NCBI GenBank assembly: GCA_004794655.1
Contig: SMMW01000605.1
Span: forward strand, 744,001 to 808,000
Length of the DNA: 64,000 bases
Reading direction: 5' to 3'
DNA from: Marisa cornuarietis
Taxonomy: Eukaryota > Mollusca > Gastropoda > Architaenioglossa > Ampullariidae
Shown: in pieces, positions 12,593 through 24,801 of the stretch
Layout: each line of letters opens with the position of its first letter
Numbering within the stretch: the stretch's first letter is position 1
Translations under genes and position numbers: made by a program
The notes under the pieces: generated by a model
Told to the model about the DNA's origin: nothing
Database searches by the model: none
What the model saw: only the letters and a program-made list of their open reading frames with translations

Positions 12593-12790
12593 GCACGCAC
12601 ACACACATACACAAACACATATGCTCCCGCGCGCACACACACACTCGCACGCACACACATACATACACGCACACACAGACACATATGCTCCCGCGCGCAC
12701 ACACACACACTCGCACGCACACACATACACAGACACATATGCTCCCGCGCACACACACACACACACACACTCGCACGCACGCACGCACTC
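12390..12790. repeat. CA tract with a nested CTCCCGCGCGC minisatellite
   Basis: Within CA-rich DNA the word ATATGCTCCCGCGC recurs at 12461, 12537, 12619, 12683 and 12737 (spacings 76, 82, 64, 54). Each is followed by a CA run and then TCGCACGCAC. Unit length varies through the CA run. The array is almost pure alternating purine-pyrimidine. The long Cys/Val or His/Thr open frames on both strands are artefacts. Confidence 0.9.
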
Positions 12791-13949
12791 AGTTACATAG
12801 CTACAAAGAACACTTACATAGCTACACACAGGTAAGCAAATGAGCACGACCTGTCTCTTTCGCAAGCACACTCACAAACATACATAAACACAAGAACTCA
12901 CAGTTACACACCTATAAACACATGCATATAGAGACACATATTCGCATACACACATACATCGCTCGAAGAATGAGAGGGACGAGAAAGGAGAAAGAAAAAC
13001 GAAGAGAGAGGAGAGAAAAAAGAAAAAAAACAACAGGAAGGGTGAGAGAGAGAGCAGTGAGAATAATTCACAAACAACACACGGACTGACACTCTCATCC
13101 CCCGTACGATCCTCGGCGTCTTAGTCTAGACAGATAAACTCAAGTCGTAGATGTCCATGTCGTCAATGTTCAAACACAACTAAGTAATCACTAACTCCCA
13201 CCCCACCCCGCCTTCATTTTCACCCAGCTTGGCTATCATAAAGTCAACACAATCCCCAAGAATTTAAAAAAAAAACAACTCGCAATCACAGTTAGAGAAT
13301 GTTTAAAACTGTCGGCTGCGATCGCTTCGCTTCGATCTGATAGACGCCATCTTGTCAATGACGCCATCGGTGCGGACTTGACGTCAAGAGGTCGCCGTGT
13401 CACCTGCACGACTGCCGAGTGTTTGCCGAGTCGTCAAGACCTTCTCCTGCCTGCAGGATGCCGCGCGCCCACGATTTATGCGTGCGATTGGCTGTGCGTC
13501 CTGTGTTCTTCTCGTGCTTCACTTCAGGTGCCGGCAGCTTGAATTCAACCTGCCTTTTTTGTTTCTTCTGTTTTACTGCTGTCGCTGATCGCGGAGGACA
13601 AAATGCACGCGCGCGCACACGCACACACACACACAGTAGAAGGAAGGGGGAGAGAGAAAGATAAGAGAGGGGGCTCTTGTGGAGGTGTGGCAAAAACAGA
13701 ATGGGTGGGGACCGTTAGTTAAAAAATGTGGTAGTGATAAAGCACTGCCTTTTTTTTAATATCAATGGACTTAAAACTTGCGATAGTGCTTCGCTAATTT
13801 AAGAGCAACTGACTACTTCTTTCTGTCTTTCGACTCAGATTGCGAGGCGAGGTCCCAATGCGGATAGTTCTGATGACTGGAGACTACCAAAATGTCTTAT
13901 CCCAGAATACCATTTCATTTCTAAAGGCTTAACGTTTTAATGGTAACGG
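12791..13949. other. No gene recognised
   Basis: A purine-rich run lies near 12965-13055. A CpG-rich patch (13300-13640) includes the 12-bp palindrome CTTGACGTCAAG at 13377-13388 and a short GCGCGCAC/CA run near 13605-13635. Confidence 0.6.
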
Positions 13950-14168
13950 TTTGAGGATCCGTAGACTGGTGGCTGGTGTAGTCCACTGTGGATCGAAAGG
14001 CTGCTGATTCGACACCTACTCGGTCCGGAGACTGGACCCACACATTCCCTGCCCACCCAGCAATTAGCAAATGTGCACCAAATTTAACATACACAGAATC
14101 TGGGTCTTCGTGTTGTGCTTTTGCAAAGCGCAGTGTGCCTGGCTTTGGTTGGCGCACCAAACTAAACA

Positions 14169-14171
<3 letters not shown>
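13950..14171 (+). mobile_element. Probable tRNA-derived SINE with (ATC)n tail
   Basis: A tRNA-like head (TGGCTGGTGTAGTCCAC, then a B-box-like TGATTCGACACC near 14006) is followed by a body ending in GGCGCACCAAACTAAACAAA. A 22-copy ATC run follows immediately. The end resembles the GGCGTAAAACACCAATTAAA end of the clearer SINE family here. Boundaries and family are uncertain. Confidence 0.45.

Positions 14172-14237
<66 letters not shown>
14172..14237. repeat. (ATC)22 microsatellite
   Basis: Twenty-two perfect ATC copies. They encode poly-His or poly-Asp in chance open frames. Confidence 0.97.
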
Positions 14238-16436
14238 GCTGGAGTGAAAGGGTCGGAATCGTAGCGCGCTGGTTGCACAGCATGTTTCTAAACCGTAAAA
14301 CTGTTCTAAAGAAGCAAAATCTCTGCCATTTTGATGCATTGCACAAGAACATAGAAAAAATTGTGCTGACAGGACGGAAAGTCAGACTTCAACAACTTTA
14401 TCTTACTTAAAGCAGTTTTAGTTTTAAAAATTCTAAAATTATCGTGTGCACTTTAAGCTGATTATCTAAAAAGATTTAAGACCTAAAAATGTTTAAAATT
14501 AGACATGTGTTGTGCAACTGGCCCCAGCAGCTCACTACTCATACAGCCATCAGACTTTAAGATTCTATTAAACAAATCTTTCTCTTCCAGACTGACGACA
14601 AATGAAAATTTAACAGCAATGAAAATTAGAAACAATAACACCAGCATTGTTCCTCTGACCCGTTCTTGAAAAAAAAACCCTGAAGAGTAGTCCAAACAAC
14701 GAAGACGTTTTTCCATCGACCTAAACAGGAATTATCCGATGGAGTTTCCGTTGTTTTTGTGATCTCCTCGAGGGCAATGGCGACAAAAGCTGGACTCAGG
14801 CGGAGAGTGCGAAATACTTTGTCTTTCATTCGGTCTCTAAGGAGGACTTCTCTGTCTTTCTTGGCGGTACCTTTGTTGTTGTAACAGTTGTGTCAACTGT
14901 GTGTTGCCATAGGTTGGTTTGTATGCTGCATGGGGACAGGGCAGGCGACTTTCAACTTCTCTCCAGCTAGAACAACTGCTGAATACTGTGACATCACTTC
15001 CGCTTGCAGAGTTTAAGTAGTCGGTGAAGGAACTGTCAGGCAGTGCAAAGTATGAATAAAACTATCAGGTATCAGGTAAACGCGAGATGTTACACCTCTC
15101 CCGCATCTCGCCGTCAAATTTCCTTTATTTTATCTCTTCTTTCTTCTAGTCTCTCTTGTTCTTTACTTTTCTCTCAACATTTTCTCTGTCTCTCTCTCTT
15201 CTCATCCCTGTCCTTCCAGGCCTCCACGTTCCTCCCTCTTTTTTCTTTTTTATCTACTCTTTTCTCTTTTGTACTTTCGTTCTTTCTTTCTTTTACTCGT
15301 TCCTTACATTCTTTCTGACTTTCTGTTCTGAAGCCTTTCAACATTTCTTCAAACACGTTTCTGCAATTTAATTGCAAACAAGATATAATAACTGTGCCCT
15401 CATCATACCTGTAAGTAAGGTATTGAGATGTTGCATAGCATGACGATATAGTTCTGAAAAGCACGTTCTCAGAAAGGGGGGAAAAAAGCTTCAGGGATTG
15501 TTCAAACATTTTTCTTTCATATTTTCTTAAACTGAACGCTGTGTGCAGACGCCGAATGGAAGCACGAGCGTGAGGTAGCTCACTGCAACGTCTGCGCAAC
15601 GTTCGCAACACGTCCACGCAACGTCTGCACGACCTACAACAACCAATAAGAAGCCGAAAGTGCAAAGACTTGGAGCAAGGGCAGCTGGCAAAGAAAGAAA
15701 GCTCTGTCGTGGTGACCGCAGTGGCACAGCTGGATGCAGGTGAAGCCTCCTCAGTAGGGACAGGAATGGGGGTGGGGGAGGAGGAACTGGAGGAAGGAGA
15801 CGAGCGCTTATATTAAAACAGATCTCGTTGGGCGGTGTTACTCTGGTCTTCTTCCCCGTAACTCCCCTTTCGTCCGAAGCCCCCAGCACGTGCGTGGCCC
15901 CTGCTCTCAGAAGGCACGTTACCTGGCCCCCCCACATCGCCCAACGGTCCCGTTCCCATCTCACTTGCGGCCGGTGTCGCCACCTTCAGGTGTGAGCCGC
16001 CGTGCTTAGCGTGGCGACAGCATGCACAACCAGCATTCTTGCCAGATGAGCGAAAAGTCGCTTTGCACCCAACATCGAGGCCACGCAGTTTCCGGCCCCA
16101 CATCGCCGATAATTATGTTGAGGTAGCAAACAGATTGGAGGAGGGAGGGAGGCGAGAGAAAGAGGAAAGGGGAGAGAGGTGATGGTGTGGAGGAAACGGA
16201 GCGAATGGCCCAGTACCTTCTCGGTGAACAATCATAACAATCCTTTTCTCTTATTATGTTACTGCTTTCCTTTTTAAAAACAAAATAAAGACAAACTAGG
16301 ATGTTAGTCTCACTGTGAGGCAAGATACTTAAGCGACCAGGAAACCAAACGTGAGGCTGACAATACTCCAAAACACTTGGAACACTCCATCACAATCCCG
16401 GTCTCTTCATAGCTATTCAGTTAGTTAGTTTGTTAA
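14238..16436. other. No gene recognised; CT-rich and CAACGTCTGC-repeat patches
   Basis: 15120-15330 is a pyrimidine-rich run giving Ser/Leu/Phe frames. Around 15580-15635 the word CAACGTCTGC and close variants recur, suggesting remnants of an unknown repeat. The open frames have no recognised domain. Confidence 0.55.
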
Positions 16437-16472
16437 TTTGTTTGTTTGTTTGTTTGTTTGTTTGTTTGTTTG
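16437..16472. repeat. (TTTG)9 microsatellite
   Basis: Nine perfect tetranucleotide copies. Confidence 0.95.
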
Positions 16473-17940
16473 GCTTGGCAGCTTCCAAAAATGAAAACTT
16501 GGAAGTTGACAATCATTATCTGTAATAGTGTTCACACAACAGAGCTAGATTATATACTGGGCAGATGCCGATGGATCATGTGAGTTTCCATTTGTTTTCC
16601 TGGATTGATTTCGGCATGTCGTCCCAGGACACAAGGATGGCCGACCACCACCACCACCACCCACCACCACCTTAATCCCTGCCGCCGACTCTTGTGTCTT
16701 CAACGGTGGGTTGCCTAGCGACAGTGTGCCGGTGCCCCGAGTGACAGCAGTGATGGGAACCCCCAGCCTAATAGTTATCGTCTGTTCGAGTGTTACAAGG
16801 GGTTACTGCCCACACATTCAGACGATCGTCAGCATCACAATCGATACACTGATGACATGTTGTGCCAGCTTTCATCTCTCGCCTTTCGGCGGCCATCATT
16901 ACTAGCCCTGTAATAGTATTTTCGCTCTCTTTCATATTTCAGCTCTCGCTATGTCGCTAGCATCCTAGCCTCTTTCTGATTTCCTCCCTTGCCAAATATC
17001 TGGTATTCTCGCCTCTTTTATATTTCATTTCTCCTTAGTTGTCTACATCAATCGCTGAGGGATTTTATTCATCTTTTGTACAGCAGATACCTTCTTTACC
17101 AGAAGGCAAAAACAGACATTCAAGCAACGATAAAAAAAGAAATAATAAAGAGAACTGGCAATGAGCAAACTGTGTCTGGGGACGGACAAAGCTGACATAC
17201 AAAAGTGCAGGAGAGAGAATGGAAAGAGAATGAGAGAAAACAGAGAGAAAGAAAGGTGAAGAAAAAGACTGCAGGTCATCGAGCGCTGTTCTGGCTTCGA
17301 TCAGCCGTTAAAATATTTGGAATGAATTTTCTAATCTTGAACGGCCTGGCCTTTTAGACTCAAGCACGAACTAATCCTTTCGGGGGAGGATTCAAACTCA
17401 ATTTACTTGACATTATTGTTCTTGCAAGCTTTCTTTTTTAATGTGTGTGTAGATTACAGAATACTGTACCCACAAGTTCTGTTTGTGGCCCTCCTCAACT
17501 CTGTTTATTGTGGAACGTTTGAAGTCGAGAAGTAAGTATCCTTCTTTTCATTCTTGTCTCCTCTGTTTACCTTCCTTCCAGGAACATTGTTTCCTAAACA
17601 GAATTTCACTAAGGCTCACCACTCCTTAAAATTTGTTATATCACTAGCTGGTTCTATCATTTTTGTTATTTTGTATCTGTATTCTCCCCTTGATATATAT
17701 ATATATATATGTTTTTGTGATACATTTTCACCCAGTAAAAAAGTTTTAAAAAAAGGGTTCAGTACAACCCGTGAGCGCTACCTGTGAAGGAGGAGAAAGG
17801 TGAGTACGTGGTGGGTGAGGGATGTTGGGTGCTAGGTAGCGATGCCTACCTGCTGTGGCGATGACCCTGTCAAGTCCGGAAATGATATCAAGTCGCAGTA
17901 AGACAAATTAGATTTTCCCACATCATTACTTCTCCCTCCC

Positions 17941-17941
<1 letters not shown>
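16473..17941. other. No gene recognised
   Basis: Single-copy sequence with a CCA run near 16650-16672 and a short AT run near 17694-17710. No coding similarity. Confidence 0.6.

Positions 17942-18007
<66 letters not shown>
17942..18007. repeat. (AC)33 microsatellite
   Basis: Perfect alternating AC for 66 bp. Confidence 0.97.
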
Positions 18008-18009
<2 letters not shown>

Positions 18010-18152
18010 ATTCTCTCTCCTACACTCTCTCTCTCACACACACACGCACGCAAACACTCTCACACTCTCTCATACACACACACACACACACACACACTCT
18101 CTCTCTCTCACTCACAACCAGACACTCGCACACACTCACATACACATACATT

Positions 18153-18192
<40 letters not shown>

Positions 18193-18460
18193 TCACACAC
18201 TCGACAAACTCTCTCTTTTTCACATATACACACTCCTTCTCTCTCCCTCTTTCTCTCACACACAAACACACATATGTATACACACACGCAAAATCTCTCA
18301 CACTCTCTCATTCACACTCTCTCTCACACACATACACACACACTCTCTCTCTCTCACTCACACCCGGACACTCGCACACACTCACATACACATACACTTT
18401 TCTGTCTCTCCCCACACACACACACACTCTCTTTCTCACTCACATTTAGTCATTTAGTTT

Positions 18461-18527
<67 letters not shown>

Positions 18528-18533
18528 ATCAAC
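18008..18533. repeat. CA/CT compound repeat with internal duplication
   Basis: CA and CT runs alternate for over 500 bp. A segment with the words GACACTCGCACACACTCACA and CTCTCTCTCTCACTCACA occurs twice, offset by 246 bp (GACACTCG at 18121 and 18367), so part of the tract was duplicated as a block. Confidence 0.9.
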
Positions 18534-19973
18534 CCGTTTCCACCTTCACGATATTAAAACTGTATCATTGGATACAACTCTCCACCTTTGTGTCCCAACA
18601 TCAACGCACGAAACTACACAACACTCAAATAATTCCAGTCTACTGTCTCTCCGTGGCTCAGACCTGATCAATTTTCAAATATAAAATCTTAGGAAAGCCA
18701 GTCATAATCACTGCGAGTGAGTGAAAGTGTTGCACACATAAAAACCCATGCTCTGTCTGCAAACATTTAGACAACATGTGAAACTTCTTACAACTAATCA
18801 TGAGAAGCCAGACTTTGTGATGCCAGTCGATACCATGCTTTAGGTGGCGCCAATCACTTATTAATTTAGTCACTTCTCAACATGCATGAAACGAATTTGT
18901 CATCTCTTGAAGTAAGTCTGTTTTAATAGAATGAACACAGATTTATCAGTGTCTTGACTTTAAGCAATGAAATTTTCGTTCAAACTCTTATCTACCCCCC
19001 AAAAAAGGGGCACATCAAGAGTTTGCCTTGCGCTGAAATATTTTTCGTCTCGGATCTTATCTCGGCCACACATAACTAAATGATGATAAAGCTCTCCCAT
19101 CTTTGCTTTATTATCACCCAGCTTCCTCCTCAACCTAGTCAGCACCTCCCCAGAGAGTACGAGTCATCAGGGTATGAATGTGAACAGCGCCTACCCTAGC
19201 AACTGCTCATAATCTACCCGCCTGACATCTCATTGTTATGCGCTCTCAGTCCAGAAGTCAAGTCTCCTTTGGCGAGGGACTAAAATTGATGTATTTTTTA
19301 TTAATCCCTGGGATTAGCTGAAATTTCCTCCTTGCTTCATGAAATTAGATTACATTTTTTTTCTCTCCGCTCGTCTTCTTTTTTGAGTTTAGTTACTGTC
19401 TGTATTCAAGATACCAATACTCGGTCACGGAGAAACAAATTGAGATAAACAGTGGGATGGTGGGAAGCTTGCCATCAAACATCCAAACAACAATAAAAAT
19501 CAATGATTAAAACAACAATTAAGCCAAGAATTTAGATATTAGGTAATTAAATAAATTCTTCTCTACATTTATTTGCTTTCTTCCTTTATTAAGTAAATAA
19601 TTACCCTCTAGATATTGTCACTGTCGACTAACTAACCTAGCAAGATCCACATAGAATCCACGGTATGACAAGAATGGTTCATGTAGCTCATTCGAAAGTG
19701 TCTTTACTCACCCACTTAATACAAAGAAGGCTAAAAAAAAAAAAAAAAAAAAAATCAAACGAGAAGACATCAGTTACACCATCAGCGGCAGGGCGACTGT
19801 AACATGTACCGAAAAGGCTGGGGGTAGATTCTCAGTCAAATTAAAAGATAACACCTGACATTCATAAGCAGTGACATGGTTTATTAAAAAATGTTATCTG
19901 CTGTATCCACCCATCAATGCATCTGATGTTATCTACCTCCCCACAAGACCCTTGTTTTCACTCGTCATTCTTG
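18534..19973. other. No gene recognised
   Basis: AT-rich sequence with about 20 A near 19733-19754. A 61-codon charged frame on the minus strand at 18960-19145 looks protein-like but matches nothing I know. Confidence 0.55.
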
Positions 19974-20035
19974 TACATACATACATACATACATACATAC
20001 ATACATACATACATACATACATACATACATACATA
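19974..20035. repeat. (ACAT)n microsatellite
   Basis: About fifteen tetranucleotide copies. Confidence 0.96.
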
Positions 20036-20411
20036 GTTATTTCGTGGGGTAGAACAATGGCAGAACAATTACAGACTAAAGCACGAACATCATGTACAGA
20101 CAGGATCGGGGGTGAGAGTTCACCTGTGCACCGTATAGTTACTAGGTACTTTTTCCTCTGAATCCGGTAAACCCGTTACAAATCACTTCATGGATAGTAC
20201 ATTCTAAATCCTGCATCCTGTCTTTAGTTGTATCATATCCTTCACCTCCCTCTTAGCACTCTCCTTTCCCACCTCTAACTTTTTCTCTCCACTTACTCCT
20301 TCTTGCGCTTAACTCTCCATCAATTTTTTTCTTATCATTTCACGTGTCACTTCATCTTACTCATACCTTCTCCTTTCTTTATTTTCCTTCTCTTTGCTTT
20401 TCTCTTCGTCC
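20036..20411. other. No gene recognised
   Basis: Pyrimidine-rich unique sequence leading into a CT/GT microsatellite. Confidence 0.6.
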
Positions 20412-20427
20412 GTCTCTCTCTCTCTCT

Positions 20428-20465
<38 letters not shown>
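20412..20465. repeat. (CT)n(GT)n compound microsatellite
   Basis: About nine CT copies followed by about sixteen GT copies. Confidence 0.93.
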
Positions 20466-20466
<1 letters not shown>

Positions 20467-22116
20467 ACGCAAACATTTTTGCTGCCACTTCAACCTTTTG
20501 CTGCTCTCGACAACATCTCGAAGTCTTATCAAGTACGCTCGGCTTGAGAAGGTCCGATATATGATGCATAGTCACGAGTCATCCACCCAAAGGACAAAGC
20601 ATCTCCTGTTCATCGCACTCTTTACAAACCCTCCACAACAAGACTTCGGGGAGAGGGACAGAGAGAGGAGGAGAAGGAGGAAGGAGCTACGAGAGGCAAA
20701 TGGAATAAAGACTGGGGCTACAAGTCAGAGGGGCAAACACTAGTGTGTTCCAAACTATACGTGTGTCTCGGTTTTAGCTTTCATTTCTCGTGTACCTCAT
20801 CCTGTATTCGCATGCTTCCTGGACGGATGGAGGGAAGGGAGGGAGAAAGGTAGTGGGGTGAGAATGTCGGTATAGTGTAACTCGCCTTATGCAGTCAGCT
20901 GAGCCAGAAAATGAAGAGAAAAGAAGGTTTAATGGCCGGGTCAACTGTAGGTGAGTTACATCGTAATTCATTCGAATTAGTCGAGTGTAAGATTCCTTTT
21001 TTCCTCAAATTCTGAGTTAAAAACACTAATCCTTTTACGTGACACAACCATGAAAACATCCCATCATACCTCACCCGGATTTGAGATCAAGACCTGGCTT
21101 CACGCGATATCACAGGAGTAATCTCGAGGACTGGACAATGCCTCATTAGCATATATTCCAAGCTGTCTCATTGGCAGCAGTTACAACCGATGTCAACTGA
21201 CGTGTGTTTTTATTTGTTGTTAAATCAGTACTGACTGTGTATAAGCAAACTAGTAACAGCTGTATGTTGTAATGTTAATTCCAGATGTAATTCAGGTTAG
21301 CCGTTGATAAAGTTGAGGAGGTTGTCATGTAATGTACCAGTCTTCATGTTACTCGAAATATGATATAAACATACGATAAGTGAAACTCGAATCAGAATGG
21401 TTTAGAATTTCTTAGCCACCAGTTAATTCTCAGACGGAAGGACTTTTGACTGGCGCTGCCGTGTTTTGTTAACATCCTTGTCAGAGAAATCAAAACCTAC
21501 GAAACAACAGACCAGACGGCCCTCGTTTGGATTGTCGACGTCACGATGGTTGGAGCGTTTTCACCTGCACACCCGCTTCTCTAACCATTCCCTTCGCGAA
21601 GACCTCGGGTATCAATCTGCTTGCGTTGCTTTCTCACCCCCAGAACTTTTGATAAAATGTTATCCCAGTACTTTTTCCTTCGCCGACTTGCCTCGCATGT
21701 ATTCACGCTTGTTCCCGCGCGAAATAGGCCAGCGGCGTGAGACATTGTTCCCCTGTTTACCTCCCCCAGTCAGCTCCTCCACTTCTCCCCCCCTCCTCCC
21801 GGCTGTCACTGCGCATGCGTGTTGCGCAGGCGTTACAATAGCAGGCGGTGTCCCGGACTGAGAGCCACGGCGTGCGTTGCCAGGCAGCCGCCCTCGAGCA
21901 GCCACATCACCAGAGCCAGGTGATGCTATCTTATCTACCTGCTCCTTGCATCCGGCCCGCGCAGGTGAAAGATGCTTTCAAGCATGCGACAAGAGAGTGG
22001 CACTCAAACCACTTGTGCAATTTGTTTTCTCGGCTTTTGCTGGCACACAGCTATTGTGGGGCCCTCTAACTTATGAACTTTTGATTCTTCTTCTTCTTCT
22101 TTTTATTATTAGTCGT
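20466..22116. other. No gene proven; CpG-rich patch at 21.5-22.0 kb could be a promoter
   Basis: 20466-21470 holds nothing recognised. From 21520 to 21970 CpG becomes frequent. TGCGCATGCGT at 21810-21820 matches the NRF1 motif, and GTTGCCAGGCAGC (about 21879) resembles an RFX half-site. The open frame 21466-21861 covers the patch but has no recognised domain. A CpG-island-type promoter or first exon is possible and unproven. Confidence 0.35.
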
Positions 22117-22171
22117 GAGTGTGTGTGTGTGAGAGAGAGAGAGAGAGTGTGTGCGTGCGTGAGAGAGAGAG

Positions 22172-22233
<62 letters not shown>

Positions 22234-22242
22234 TGTGTGTGC
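22117..22242. repeat. (GT)n/(GA)n compound microsatellite
   Basis: Alternating blocks of GT and GA, three of each. Confidence 0.95.
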
Positions 22243-23883
22243 AATGTTTTAAAAGTCTTCTGTCACTTCCCTGTTAAAAAGAACAAACTTGCCTATCTGA
22301 AGTCTATACAGTGTCACAACTTAATCCCCAAGTTTGAGGAACTTAGGTTACAGCATTTTAAAGTTTTTACTCTGTTGCTCTTCAAGTACCTTGGGGATAT
22401 CTGCTGCGATGAGGACAACACATAAAACACCGCAAGTGTGAGTTTAGGTGGCGTGAGACAAACAAATGGAGGGGGCTATTTGCCCGAACCATCCACCTCC
22501 GCGCGTGTATGATCTTCACAGAGTCCAGTTAGTCCACGTAATCCACGTGCGATCCACAGAATAGGAGTAGCCTGCGTGTCAGCTGATCTGCTGATTCAGG
22601 TCACATGACTGGAGAAGTCGTGAGGTAACAACCACAGCCACTGTCGTATGCTCAAAGCACAATGGTCTCTCTGCCGAATAGCGATCGAATTGCGACTGTA
22701 AATACGCTCGCTTTCTTTCAACGGAAATTGTCTTCGATACAATTTCTGCTGAAAACAAAGCCCTGGAGTCTGATCGATACACAGATTCGCTGGTGCACGC
22801 GCGCTTCACAACCGACACACGTGTCATCACGCGCCAGGCTCTTGACCTCCTGCCTGGGACGAGGTGGCAGACGGCTATCCACTTACATATCTATCCTTGG
22901 AACGTGGGATCCGCAACAATATCCGAAACCTGTTAGAAGCATGCAGTTTGCTAAAAATGCATGCTGTGCATGTTTGTTGATGACAGCTACGCCGATGATG
23001 ACAATGCGAAGTCGGATGATGTCACCACCGCCGTCGCTAACGACGACGACGATGCTGACGGTGGTGTGAGGGAGTGTTTACATCCAGTGGTCATTCGCTG
23101 GCGAAGACAGGTTCTTTCTTTTGGTGAATCAGACCAAAACTAAAGTTTCGCGGGATTAAGGAAGACTTGGAACGATGGACCACAGAACGGTCTGTGATGA
23201 CGCAGCTGCTTCCTTTTATTTCTTTGTTTGCTGTTGTTGTTGCTTTTTTTTTGCGGGGTGGGTGAGTGGGTTGTCACCACAGGAGAAAGTTTATCTAGAT
23301 ACAACAACAGTAACCGCTTACTTATTTTTTTTTCTTTTTTTCTTTCGCTGGCAGGTGCTCTTTCCTTTCTATCCGGTTTTCTCTTTTCCTGGACCTCTCC
23401 CTCCCCCCACCCCACATGGAAAACACTTCCCCTCACCATAATGGTACCCTGTATTTGAATGGCGCTCTGGAGTCTGTTCTGCTAGCCTCGTTCCCCGCAC
23501 CCTGATCACCTCCCGTACGGCCGGCTCTAATCGAGCTGGTGGATGGGAAACTAAACATCATTAACCGGGTACATTCACCCGGGGTGGACCGGCTGAATGC
23601 AATAGCCTTCCTGTTGAGCCGTTTGCGTGTTGACGGACGAGGGAGTTGGCATGAATTCGAGGTCCACTCTGGCACGAACGCAGGAAGGGTTATGAGATAA
23701 TACTACACACACGGGTGAGCGACTGGCAGTCGGGGAAGACTTGTCAGCCAAGATGGTGAACTCCAGGCTGTGGGTCACACCCGGAAACCTGTTTGCGATG
23801 GAAGTGTGCAAACGATGCTCAACCGCATAACAGGTGTCAAAAATATGAAAGTGAGAGGCTGGCTATTCTTTCTCGACAATGTA
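22243..23883. other. No gene recognised
   Basis: Mixed sequence with a GAYGAC run near 22990-23060 and T/C-rich runs near 23215-23420. No reading frame carries a recognisable domain. Confidence 0.6.
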
Positions 23884-24050
23884 TGGGCGGGTCCGGTGAA
23901 GCAGCTTTGTCGCCTACAGTGAGGATCAGGTATCCTGGGTTCACATCTTGTCTCGGGTTGTTAGTTTACTGCTTTGACCATTTGTTGACATGGTTGGCTA
24001 CTCTGCTATGATGTAGCCTTTGTTGCTGGCTCGGCGATCCACACAAATTC
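23884..24050 (+). mobile_element. Old copy of a tRNA-derived SINE (GGCTCGGCG family)
   Basis: A degraded head (CCGGTGAAGCAGCTTTGTCGCC, interrupted from tRNA-like pattern) is followed by CAGTGAGGAT, a B-box relic CTGGGTTCACATC (about 23934), GTCTCGGG, and the diagnostic 3' body GATGTAGCC, TTGTTGCTGGCTCGGCG (about 24020-24036). The same body occurs at 53.5, 53.8 and 63.5 kb. Confidence 0.72.
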
Positions 24051-24293
24051 CCCCCTACCCCCATTGCTGCAAGGCCAGCACAGCACAGACTAACAGAGTC
24101 TGAAATAATAATGCTTGTCGAGGTTAAAGAGAAAGAAAGAAAAACAACAATAAAGAAAGAAGACAATGCGAGAAGAAAGAAAACAAGAAAGTGGGGGAAA
24201 TAAGGTGATGAAAAAAAGAATAAACACACTCAAAGGTTTACGTGTTCGGACCACGATGAGCAAGTGTTCAGGGACCATATTATTCTCACGGTC

Positions 24294-24355
<62 letters not shown>

Positions 24356-24434
24356 CTAGGTGGCTTTATGGGCATCCCCAGAGGTTTTCTACCTGTCAAC
24401 GTTGCAGAGGCAGCTCTACCACCATAACCAAAAG

Positions 24435-24478
<44 letters not shown>

Positions 24479-24801
24479 CATGAACACAATTCATTTAGTT
24501 ATTCATTCTTTAGTAATGATAAAAATGTTAACTGTATTTTTTTAACTGCTGAAATATGATTTGGGCAAACACCGCCGTTTCGGTGATGGTCTATAAATAA
24601 CCGTTTAACAGCATTAGAGAGAAGAGAGAGAACCCATCAGTAGTGTTAGATGTTGTCCGTTACGTTTGTGACGCTGTACGTGAGGAGAGGTCTCATCGTC
24701 GACATCCTGGTTATCGCTCGCACAACTGTCTACACACATTGTTCTTGTTCCATCGGTGCTTTGTCAGCCGCGGTAGTCGTCGCTGCATATGTAACTGGTT
24801 T
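24051..24801. repeat. Unique sequence with (ATTG)n and (ATT)n microsatellites
   Basis: It holds (ATTG)n at 24294-24355 (about 15 copies) and (ATT)n at 24436-24476 (about 13 copies). A purine-rich run precedes them near 24120-24210. No gene is recognised. Confidence 0.85.

Noticed and set aside
12374..12871. Open frames of 113 to 160 codons on both strands
   Set aside because: They are made of His/Thr or Cys/Val repeats produced by CA dinucleotides; all frames stay open, as expected of a simple repeat.
13988..14410. 140-codon frame with poly-His and minus-strand poly-Asp frame
   Set aside because: The homopolymer comes from (ATC)22; flanks are SINE and unique non-coding sequence.
14483..14829. 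Two overlapping protein-like minus-strand frames
   Set aside because: Some protein-like composition, but no family motif that I can name.
18960..19145. 61-codon charged minus-strand frame
   Set aside because: Amphipathic look only; no motif or flanking splice sites that I could support.
22961..23143. VDDSYADDD motif resembling an RT active site
   Set aside because: Produced by a GAT/GAC-rich run; no other RT block in order around it.
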